Below, one piece after another: positions 1 through 6,394 of a DNA stretch of 6,778 nucleotides. Position 1 is the stretch's first letter. Each line of letters starts with the position of its first letter. Source of the stretch: Deltaproteobacteria bacterium. Its GTDB lineage: Bacteria; Desulfobacterota; Desulfomonilia; UBA1062. The DNA is taken from assembly GCA_016934135.1 (NCBI GenBank), contig JAFGTK010000229.1, forward strand, positions 1 to 6,778, read 5' to 3'. The notes beneath the pieces are model-generated. The model was not told the origin of the DNA. It saw only the letters and a program-made list of their open reading frames with translations, and searched no databases. Made by a program: the position numbers and the translations under genes.

Positions 1-1178
1 CCCTGCTGCCTCATCTCCATGCTCTCGGCGCGTTTTGCCTCGTACAGCCGGTCGAGAAGTCTCTGATAATTCTGCTGGGTTATGTTGTAGTCCCTTGTAA
101 GCGCTGCAAGTTCCTGTTCCCTTTTCGGTGTATTCTCAACACGCTGCTGATAATATTCGATCTTTTCCTTCAGTCGTTCAGAATCGGTCTTGAGCCCTTC
201 TACCTCGATGTTGATCGTTGTGAACTGATTCCTCAGTTCAACCACCTGAGGATCAGTGCTCCCGGTCTCTCCGTCAGCGGATTGCTTCTCAAGATCATCT
301 ATCTGTTGTTTCAGCTGTTTCACCACCGGATGCTCAGGGGTATATCTGGAGCCTGCTTCCTCCAGCTGTGCCCTGAGCTCGGCCATCCTCTGGCCCCGCT
401 GTGACAGGGTTGCGCCCGGCTGATCAGTCTCTATCTGGGAAAGCTGTCTCTGGATGACCAGTCTCCTGTTCATTGCATCGGCAAGGGATGCCTGCACAGA
501 TTCAAGACGCATCTGAAGCCCTGATATGGTGGAAATATTGCTCGTCAACTGCTCAGGAAGCTCTCCCATATACTTGTTGCGATATTCCTCGACCTGCCCT
601 TCCTGTTCCTGAAGAAGCCCTTTAAGATCGCTGAGCTGTTTTTCCAGAAAAAGCGTGGTCTGTGTTGCCTGTTTTGCCCTCAGCTTCAGGTGAGATTCAA
701 TGAAAAAAGAGGCAAGCCTGTTCGTGATATCTGCCACCACCTGAGGATCCCGGCCTTTGAAGGTAATGGTGAAGGAACTCGTCTGGCCCCTCCTGGCACC
801 ACCCAGAGTAACAACATCAATGCGCTTGCGCATGGATGCCACCAGAAGATCCATGGACATATTCTGGCTTCTCTCTTCCTTGTACAGATTCATCTCCTTG
901 ATGATGCTTTCGAGATTCGAACGCGACAGCACTTCCTGGGAAAGGGTTCTGACCTGTTCCTCAATACCTGATCCTACGGTTGATTCCACATAAGCCGACG
1001 GTATCTCCTGCGGCTGCACAAAGATAAGGGTTGAGGCCTCGAATGTCCTTGGAAGCACCACGTACAGCCATGCACCAATAATCAGAAAAATGCCGAGCGG
1101 GATGGTAACAAGATACCATTTCTTAACCAGTGTATCGATAATACTCTGAATCTCTATGTTCTTTGCCTGTTCTGTCAA
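1..1178 (-). CDS. Wzz/GumC-type polysaccharide chain-length determinant (3' end missing)
   Basis: Probable inner-membrane polysaccharide co-polymerase that sets the chain length of an exported polysaccharide and bridges to the periplasmic export protein. The frame is open from a TTG at 1178 to the window edge, giving 392 residues; the C-terminal part and the expected second membrane helix lie outside. Visible parts: a short cytoplasmic N-terminus, a hydrophobic helix at about residues 22-42, a Wzz-like periplasmic region (about 43-160), a Gln/Glu/Leu-rich coiled coil (about 165-345), and the GNVR-type segment with PEHPVVKQL (281-289) and PKREQELAALTRDY (351-364), typical of GumC and of the PEP-CTERM-locus chain-length family. 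The TTG start is preferred because GAGGGA lies 5 bases upstream, it overlaps the preceding stop, and the first in-frame ATG (residue 96) would delete the membrane helix. No tyrosine-kinase domain is seen in the visible part. Family call is firm; the subfamily is inferred. Confidence 0.9.
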   Translation of the reverse strand, partial: MTEQAKNIEIQSIIDTLVKKWYLVTIPLGIFLIIGAWLYVVLPRTFEASTLIFVQPQEIPSAYVESTVGSGIEEQVRTLSQEVLSRSNLESIIKEMNLYKEERSQNMSMDLLVASMRKRIDVVTLGGARRGQTSSFTITFKGRDPQVVADITNRLASFFIESHLKLRAKQATQTTLFLEKQLSDLKGLLQEQEGQVEEYRNKYMGELPEQLTSNISTISGLQMRLESVQASLADAMNRRLVIQRQLSQIETDQPGATLSQRGQRMAELRAQLEEAGSRYTPEHPVVKQLKQQIDDLEKQSADGETGSTDPQVVELRNQFTTINIEVEGLKTDSERLKEKIEYYQQRVENTPKREQELAALTRDYNITQQNYQRLLDRLYEAKRAESMEMRQQ

Positions 1179-2389
1179 TATCGTCCCTCTATAGTAATCC
1201 TGTATCGGTTTTCCCTTACCGTATCTGAAATCTCATAGCCCTCCTGCAGATGCTCGAACGAGGTGGTTGCGCTTAAATACTCGACAGGCTCCCAGATAAG
1301 GGAAACCCGCCCGATGAGATCTCTTTCCTTTTCCGCCTCTGTATCTGCAGTTGGCTCTCTGCTTTCATAGGTTCCTGTGACAGAGGCACTCAAAGTCCTC
1401 ATAAGTGTCCTATCCCATGAAATGGATGCTGATTTTGTAATGTATGTACCATATCTGTCTGTAGTGAATTCCGCTGTATAGCCTCTTGATGCGCTGAGCA
1501 GGAAGACATCGTAGCGCGTCTCGGTCGTCATTTCAACATCAAGGGTGTATGAACCCTGCCTGTCCTGTTCTTCCATATTCAGCCAGCTGTACCCGCCCGA
1601 GACATCAATATCCGTATTCCTGGTCAGTACATACCCTGCTGTAACACTTGCATTGTATATATTCTCACTGGACAGACGGCCCCTGTCCTCATGCATATAC
1701 ATGAAACCTGTTCCGATCTCCAGCCTTGAAGTGAGCATATATCCCCAGTGTGCGTTTGAGGTTGACACCCAGGTATTATCGCTGAGTTCATACCTGTGAT
1801 AAAGATAATCATATGTCAGACTCAACCTTTGTCTTTGCGTCAATTGATGGGTAAGGCCGACGCTCGGCCCCTGTGTTGTGAGGTTCTCTTCAGGATAAGG
1901 GTTATTCTCATACGCGGTCCGATATCCCAGAGAAAGCAAGGTTTCCGGGGTCAGTTCATAACCGTACCCAAGCGAGCCTGTCTGAATACGGATTTTGCCC
2001 AGGGGATCGTCAAGACTTTCTCTCCTGCTGGTCAGACTGTATGTATAGGCAAGATCAAGGCTATGGTGTGTCCATGATGCCGCGGCATGGCTATCAAACA
2101 ATGCATTGAGAGATTCTTCCTCATCATACTTTCTATGGTAGCTTCTTGTTATTCGTCCGGAATTCTCCCAGCTCAAAGAAGGTGTGGAAACAGACAGACC
2201 AATGGAAGGGCCGATCAGGTAGATACTTTCATTGTGTTTATCATGCACTGTTCCAAAATAGTTGTCGGTATATTCATAAGAGGAAAACACACCGGGATGA
2301 ACTTCATAGACAGCTGCACAGAGGGAACTGCAGAAAAGAACAGCTGTGAAAAAATTTAATGAGACAGCGCTGGTTACCAGTATCCTCAC
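1175..2389 (-). CDS. Outer-membrane beta-barrel protein of a polysaccharide export locus
   Basis: A 404-residue predicted outer-membrane beta-barrel, probably the outer-membrane pore or an accessory of the exopolysaccharide exporter. Residues 1 to about 26 form a signal peptide (hydrophobic stretch LNFFTAVLF, then SSLCAA; cleavage probably near residues 24-26). The mature start carries HPGVFSSYEYTDNYF (31-45), resembling the 'P...ytDN' opening of barrels found in PEP-CTERM exopolysaccharide loci. The rest is a run of amphipathic strands with alternating polar and hydrophobic residues, many Tyr/Trp/Thr/Ser, short turns and longer charged loops (for example around 350-360). It ends in RITIEGRY, and a terminal aromatic residue is the usual BAM recognition signal. 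The start is GTG, overlapping the export gene's stop as GTGA; I see no well-spaced Shine-Dalgarno, so translational coupling is likely. The Cys at 20 and 24 do not form a good lipobox. Barrel assignment is fairly firm; the pore role is inferred from context. Confidence 0.8.
   Translation of the reverse strand: MRILVTSAVSLNFFTAVLFCSSLCAAVYEVHPGVFSSYEYTDNYFGTVHDKHNESIYLIGPSIGLSVSTPSLSWENSGRITRSYHRKYDEEESLNALFDSHAAASWTHHSLDLAYTYSLTSRRESLDDPLGKIRIQTGSLGYGYELTPETLLSLGYRTAYENNPYPEENLTTQGPSVGLTHQLTQRQRLSLTYDYLYHRYELSDNTWVSTSNAHWGYMLTSRLEIGTGFMYMHEDRGRLSSENIYNASVTAGYVLTRNTDIDVSGGYSWLNMEEQDRQGSYTLDVEMTTETRYDVFLLSASRGYTAEFTTDRYGTYITKSASISWDRTLMRTLSASVTGTYESREPTADTEAEKERDLIGRVSLIWEPVEYLSATTSFEHLQEGYEISDTVRENRYRITIEGRY
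1184..1189 (-). promoter_or_regulatory. Ribosome binding site deciding the TTG start of the chain-length gene
   Basis: On the minus strand this reads GAGGGA, 5 bases before the TTG at 1178-1176. It lies inside the last codons of the upstream barrel gene, whose TGA (1177-1175) overlaps the TTG. The good Shine-Dalgarno match supports a non-ATG start here. Confidence 0.65.
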
Positions 2390-2925
2390 GGGACTATAAT
2401 GGTATCTCCGGGTTTGATGGAAACATCTTCCTGTTTACCCTTTATGATCTTCTTATAGTTTACCTCTAGTCTGATCTGTTCACCTTCCTTATATCGCAGG
2501 ATCACAATGTCACCCTTGTCAGCCCATTCAGTAAATCCGCCTGCCCTGGGGATGACCTGGGTAAGATACATATCGCGGTCGAGTATGTATTCACCAGGGG
2601 CATTGATCTGTCCTTCAATATAAAACCGCTTGCTCCTAGGCTCCATAACGATAACGGCACAATGTGGATCCTTGATAAACTTTGCAAGAACAGCTTCTAT
2701 GTCTTTCTGCAATTTCGCAGGGGTGTTATCCGCAGCCTTAATGTCTCCTACAAGAGGCAGGGAAACATAACCGTCGGTTCTCACGACAACCTGTCTGGAA
2801 AGGCTTTCCTCTCCCCATACAGAGATATCGAGCAGATCGGAAGGCCCAATGATATATTCCGCCTCCAGGGCTGGAGCATTTATTGGGATCAAGAAAAGCA
2901 TGAGGGCTATAAATATCTTCTTCAT
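2386..2925 (-). CDS. Short polysaccharide export (OPX/Wza-family) periplasmic protein
   Basis: A 179-residue OPX-family protein. Residues 1 to about 22 are a signal peptide (MKKIFIALMLFLIPINAPA, then LEA). The Poly_export domain follows (about 23-96), opening with YIIGPSDLLDISVWGEE (24-40) and containing VRTDGYVSLPLVGDIKA (48-64), both hallmarks of Wza/KpsD/GumB proteins. One SLBB-like domain (about 99-150) contains FYIEGQINAPGEY, LTQVIPRAGGF and a KGDIVILR strand; the protein ends KPGDTIIVP (171-179), a common OPX ending. It lacks a lipobox (its only Cys is residue 89), lacks further SLBB repeats, and lacks the C-terminal amphipathic helix with which E. coli Wza (roughly 380 residues) crosses the outer membrane. 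It therefore probably acts as a periplasmic ring joining the inner-membrane chain-length protein to an outer-membrane barrel, which is the next gene. The ATG is well supported by an upstream AAGGA. Confidence 0.93.
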   Translation of the reverse strand: MKKIFIALMLFLIPINAPALEAEYIIGPSDLLDISVWGEESLSRQVVVRTDGYVSLPLVGDIKAADNTPAKLQKDIEAVLAKFIKDPHCAVIVMEPRSKRFYIEGQINAPGEYILDRDMYLTQVIPRAGGFTEWADKGDIVILRYKEGEQIRLEVNYKKIIKGKQEDVSIKPGDTIIVP

Positions 2926-2931
2926 TGCGCA

Positions 2932-2936
2932 TCCTT
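2932..2936 (-). promoter_or_regulatory. Ribosome binding site of the export gene
   Basis: On the minus strand AAGGA precedes the ATG at 2925 by 6 bases. It lies in the 13-base gap after the response-regulator stop codon. This short spacing leaves no room for a promoter between the two genes, so they are probably co-transcribed unless a promoter lies inside the regulator's coding region. Confidence 0.6.
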
Positions 2937-2938
2937 CG

Positions 2939-4357
2939 TCATTTTTCTATACCGCACTCTTTTATCTTGTATAGAAGGGCTTTATAGCTTATTTGAAGCA
3001 TTTGTGCAGCCTTTTTCTTGTTCCAGTTCGTTCCTCGAAGCGCCCTCAGGATCATATCCCTTTCAGCCTTAAGTGATGCCTCCTTTGCTGCCAGTTTCAA
3101 AGGCATGATCTCTTTATCGTTGTTTACGACATCAAGTGTTTCCTGTCTGGTCTCCTTTACATGTTTTCCCTGTACAAAGGCCCCTCCATCCTTGAGATAC
3201 CGCATAAGATCGTTGATATCTCCAAGGATAACCAGTCTTTTCACCTGATTCTTGAGTTCCCGTACATTGCCAGGCCAGGAATACCCCAGCAGCAGAGGAT
3301 ACACTTCCTCTTTATCCAAGATAACATTTTTGCCGTATTTTTCATTATATGCATCCAGAAAATACTCAAAGAGATATATAATATCTTCATTTCTTTCAGA
3401 CAGCGGCGGGATATGAATATTGACCACATTCAGACGATAATAGATATCCTCCCTGAAGATGCCCTGCTCCACAGCCTTGCGCAAATCCCTGTTCGTGGCG
3501 GTAATAATCCTTACATTAACCTTGACGTCCTGTTTTCCACCGAGACGGGAGAAAGTTCCTTCCTGAAGCACCTGAAGCAGTTTTGACTGGATGCCCAGAT
3601 CCATTTCACCGATCTCATCCAGGAAGATCGTGCCATTGTTCGCCAGTTCGAATTTACCTGCCTTTGCCTTGTATGCACCTGTGAACGCTCCGCGCTCGTA
3701 TCCGAACAGCTCGGATTCAAGAAGCTCATGGGGAAGTGCGGCGCAGTTAACCTTTACAAAAGGTTTGTCTCTCATACCCGAGCTGTAATGAAGTGCCCTG
3801 GCAACGAGTTCCTTGCCTGTTCCGCTTTCGCCCTCGATAAGAACGCTCACATCGGTTTCAGCCACCTGATCGACCAGGTCTTTGACCCGCTGCATCTTAG
3901 GACTGTTGTACATGAATTCGCCGCGGAGTTCATCGATCCTCAGCTGTTTTTTCAGGCTTGATATCTCGGTTAAGAGTTTCTTTTTCTCAAGCGATTTGGT
4001 TATGGCAAGTTCGAGTTCCTCTTCCTCGAAAGGCTTAACCAGGTAGTCTGTTGCCCCTGATTTCATGGCCTTGACAATAATATTCGTCTGTCCCAGTGCG
4101 GACAGCATCAGGACAGGAAGATCCCCTGAGAGCTTCCGCAGCTCGGCCAGAGTTTCCAACCCATCCATCTCAGGCATGAGAATGTCCAGGATTACGAGTG
4201 ATACCTCGGTACCTGTACGCAGCTCATTTATTGCATCTTTCCCGTTTGATTCGGTAATAACATCATACCCACTCTGAGTGAGCAGTTTTGCTATATACCT
4301 CCGAATACTATCATCATCATCTACAACCAGAATCCTAATCTTATCAGTCATTGTCAT
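2939..4357 (-). CDS. Sigma-54-dependent response regulator (NtrC family)
   Basis: A 472-residue cytoplasmic transcriptional activator with three complete domains. Receiver (about 6-120): acidic pocket DDDD (13-16), phospho-acceptor Asp58 in VILDILMPEMDG, Ser86, and Lys108 in LVKPF. AAA+ sigma-54 interaction domain (about 147-385): Walker A GESGTGKE (176-183), GAFTGA loop (223-228) that contacts sigma-54, Walker B TIFLDE (243-248), sensor I ITATNRDL (285-292), FREDIYYRLN (301-310) and sensor II WPGNVREL (361-368). A variable linker (about 390-425) leads to a Fis-type helix-turn-helix (about 430-468), ending ISYKALLYKIKECGI. With all key residues intact it should be a working ATP-dependent activator of RpoN promoters, switched by phosphorylation, presumably by the kinase encoded just upstream. 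It sits 13 bases before the export gene, so control of polysaccharide export is likely. It resembles the PrsR regulators of PEP-CTERM loci, but orthology is not shown. A second ATG (4351) two codons in is an alternative start. Confidence 0.97.
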   Translation of the reverse strand: MTMTDKIRILVVDDDDSIRRYIAKLLTQSGYDVITESNGKDAINELRTGTEVSLVILDILMPEMDGLETLAELRKLSGDLPVLMLSALGQTNIIVKAMKSGATDYLVKPFEEEELELAITKSLEKKKLLTEISSLKKQLRIDELRGEFMYNSPKMQRVKDLVDQVAETDVSVLIEGESGTGKELVARALHYSSGMRDKPFVKVNCAALPHELLESELFGYERGAFTGAYKAKAGKFELANNGTIFLDEIGEMDLGIQSKLLQVLQEGTFSRLGGKQDVKVNVRIITATNRDLRKAVEQGIFREDIYYRLNVVNIHIPPLSERNEDIIYLFEYFLDAYNEKYGKNVILDKEEVYPLLLGYSWPGNVRELKNQVKRLVILGDINDLMRYLKDGGAFVQGKHVKETRQETLDVVNNDKEIMPLKLAAKEASLKAERDMILRALRGTNWNKKKAAQMLQISYKALLYKIKECGIEK

Positions 4358-4399
4358 CCAAGCCCACCAGTAAATGATATTACTAATACATTAAACAAC
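4358..4399 (-). other. AT-rich spacer between kinase and regulator genes
   Basis: This 42-base gap is the longest complete intergenic stretch in the window. On the minus strand it contains a perfect 11-base dyad, TATTAGTAATA (4388-4378), and GGTGGG five bases before the regulator ATG, a mediocre ribosome binding site. I found no convincing -35/-10 pair, no sigma-54 -24/-12 site and no stem with a T-tract. It is most likely just a spacer inside the operon. Confidence 0.4.
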
Positions 4400-6367
4400 T
4401 TAGCTATTCAAGGGTATTGTGATGACAAAATGCCCTCCGCCATCTGATGCCCGGGCCTCCACATGCCCACCATGAGCATGGACTATCTCCTTGGTTATTG
4501 CAAGCCCAAGACCAATTCCCCCTTTTGCCCTACCGTTTATCCCCACGAAAAAGTCGCTGAACAAATCTCTTGCCTCTTCCGGTCGGATGCCTGGCCCCTG
4601 ATCAAAGAATGATATGATCACACTTTCCTTGTTCAGTATCCTGTTTATGGCATCGGTTTCATACACCCCGCTGGATACGGTAATCCTCACCTCACCACCG
4701 TCAGGAGAATGCTTCACAGCATTATCGAGCAGATTGCATATAGCCTGCTCGAATTTGATTGGATCCACATACAGTTCGGGTACATGCTCGTTGTTTTCAA
4801 ATATGATCTTTACATTCTTATCTTCAGCATTTATCTGCATATTTCTAACAATGCCCCTGATATAATCACAGCTGTTTACCTGCTGCTTATACAGTGAGAT
4901 CTTTTCGGTATTTATCTTTGCAAAATCAAGCAGAGAATTGCTGAAATGAAGAAGTTTCTCACATTGAGTCTCGATCTCATGGATATTCTCCTGCTGAGAT
5001 TGGGAAAGGGTCTGCTCCTGATTCTTTGATAACATACGCGCATATCCCCGGATCACGGTAAGAGGGACACGTATCTCATGAGACGCCACATGAAGGAAAC
5101 GCGTCTTGAGCGCAAGCAGTTCCTTCTTGCTTGTAATATCCCTTACAACACCCACATAGCACTGATCATTTTCAATAATCAGCCTGCCGATACTGATCTC
5201 GAGATAGATCCTCTGCCCATCCTTTTTCACGGCCTGCAACTCAAGATTGGGAACAAACAAATTACCCTCTTGAGGACGCAGGGCCTTGGCCAGTCTGTTG
5301 ACAGATTCTTTTACAACAAAATGCCTGAAATGCTTATTTATCATTTCATCGTTATCATATCCGAGCATCTCCTGAAATTTTCTGTTTATAAGCAGGAACC
5401 GACCGTCTTTAATGATGTATACGGCATCTATCGCCTTTTCAACCATATCCTTATACTGGTCCTTTACCCTTACCAGCTCTTTTTCCTTGAACCGGTCGAT
5501 AGTAACATCCCTGACACACATCAGAATCTGCATGGATGGCTTTATAGGAAGTGCTGACAGTTCCAGATTAAATATCCGGCCACCTATCTCCACATCCATA
5601 GTAAGCTCATTCGTATCCGAGGTCAGCCTTTTCAATACCTTTTTCCCCACAAAGGGTGATACGATCTGGCCTGTATTGAGCCCGAGCATATCTGATGCCT
5701 TCTTGTTTATTGTCGTAATAACCCCTTTGGGATCGGTTGTCAGAACACCTATGGACATACAGGTAAATACCCTGAATATATTTTTCCCGAACTCGCTCAA
5801 GGCCTTGTCAGTCATGGAAAGTTCCACCTTGAGCATGCTGTTGATCTCTTCGACATCCCTCATGACCCTTGCATTCCTAAGGGCAAGAGCAGATGGAGGA
5901 AGCAGTCTGTTTACAAGGTTGAGATCATCCTTGGTAAAGGCATGAGATCTTGAATGGCTGAGATTCAATACTCCCACCAGTTCTCCTTTACCGTAAATCA
6001 GAGGCAGGCTCAGCATGGAGCCGATCGCCACATTATTCTTTTTATTCTCATAAAGCGGATCACTCAATGTATCATTGATGATGATCGGTTCTTTACTGAG
6101 CGCTACAGTACCGGCAATTCCTTCTCCCATGGGAAAGGTATTGCCGAGAGATCTTTCTGAATAACGTGAGTTTCTGTCCTGAGAACCTTTTGCCGCCTTT
6201 ATCTCAAGCTGTTTTTTATCATGCGAAGGCATCATGATGGATGCATTTTCCGCAACAGTCTCATCAATGACGATATCCAGAATAGAACCGGCCACAGCCT
6301 CTACATCCGGTGCGAAAGATATGGCCTCATTAATCCTTCTAAAGACCCTCAGTTCTTTATCGATCAT
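4400..6367 (-). CDS. Soluble sensor histidine kinase, GAF-PAS-PAS-HisKA-HATPase_c
   Basis: A 655-residue hybrid-free sensor kinase without signal peptide or membrane helices, so it should sense a cytoplasmic signal. Order: N-terminal GAF domain (about 20-170, with FPMGEGIAGTVALSKEPIIIND and LSLPLIYGKGELVGVLNLSH), a helical connector, PAS 1 (about 200-290), coiled linker (291-310), PAS 2 (about 308-412, ending YVGVVRDIT), HisKA dimerisation domain (about 417-485) and HATPase_c (about 530-653). Phospho-acceptor His430 lies in SHEIRVPLTVI; N-box NLLDNAVKHS (545-554), G1 DQGPGI (589-594), F-box LFSDFF (602-607) and G2 GGIGLGLAI (616-624) are all present, so ATP binding and autophosphorylation should work. 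Odd point: position His+4 is Val434, not the Thr/Asn needed for phosphatase activity in HisKA kinases. The ligand is not evident. The regulator gene follows after 42 bases, making it the likely partner. Unlike PrsK of PEP-CTERM loci, it has no membrane region. The ATG start has GGAG 4 bases upstream. Confidence 0.96.
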   Translation of the reverse strand: MIDKELRVFRRINEAISFAPDVEAVAGSILDIVIDETVAENASIMMPSHDKKQLEIKAAKGSQDRNSRYSERSLGNTFPMGEGIAGTVALSKEPIIINDTLSDPLYENKKNNVAIGSMLSLPLIYGKGELVGVLNLSHSRSHAFTKDDLNLVNRLLPPSALALRNARVMRDVEEINSMLKVELSMTDKALSEFGKNIFRVFTCMSIGVLTTDPKGVITTINKKASDMLGLNTGQIVSPFVGKKVLKRLTSDTNELTMDVEIGGRIFNLELSALPIKPSMQILMCVRDVTIDRFKEKELVRVKDQYKDMVEKAIDAVYIIKDGRFLLINRKFQEMLGYDNDEMINKHFRHFVVKESVNRLAKALRPQEGNLFVPNLELQAVKKDGQRIYLEISIGRLIIENDQCYVGVVRDITSKKELLALKTRFLHVASHEIRVPLTVIRGYARMLSKNQEQTLSQSQQENIHEIETQCEKLLHFSNSLLDFAKINTEKISLYKQQVNSCDYIRGIVRNMQINAEDKNVKIIFENNEHVPELYVDPIKFEQAICNLLDNAVKHSPDGGEVRITVSSGVYETDAINRILNKESVIISFFDQGPGIRPEEARDLFSDFFVGINGRAKGGIGLGLAITKEIVHAHGGHVEARASDGGGHFVITIPLNS

Positions 6368-6394
6368 ATCGCTCCAATAATTCTCTTGATGTGC

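Noticed and set aside
690..993. Plus-strand open frames at 690-971 and 757-993 that could be read as small genes.
   Set aside because: The minus strand here is an uninterrupted reading frame for the periplasmic part of the chain-length protein; the plus-strand frames are shadows of it.
2316..2332. Cysteines 20 and 24 of the barrel protein as a lipoprotein lipobox.
   Set aside because: The residues before each Cys do not fit the L-[AS]-[GA]-C pattern, while CAA followed by VYEV suits ordinary signal peptidase I cleavage, and the protein ends like a BAM-inserted barrel.
2662..3072. Plus-strand frame of 136 codons crossing the export/regulator junction.
   Set aside because: It spans two convincing minus-strand genes and their 13-base gap, and its product looks like no known family.
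4378..4388. Perfect 11-base dyad TATTACTAATA in the kinase-regulator gap, as an operator or terminator stem.
   Set aside because: The arms are only five A/T bases around one central base, pairing does not extend further, and no T-tract follows; such dyads are common by chance in AT-rich spacers.
5412..5945. Long plus-strand open frames opposite the kinase (5412-5945, 177 codons; 5078-5557, 159 codons).
   Set aside because: They lie wholly antisense to well-recognised PAS and HisKA coding sequence; their translations show no known domain, and the minus-strand protein accounts for the conservation.
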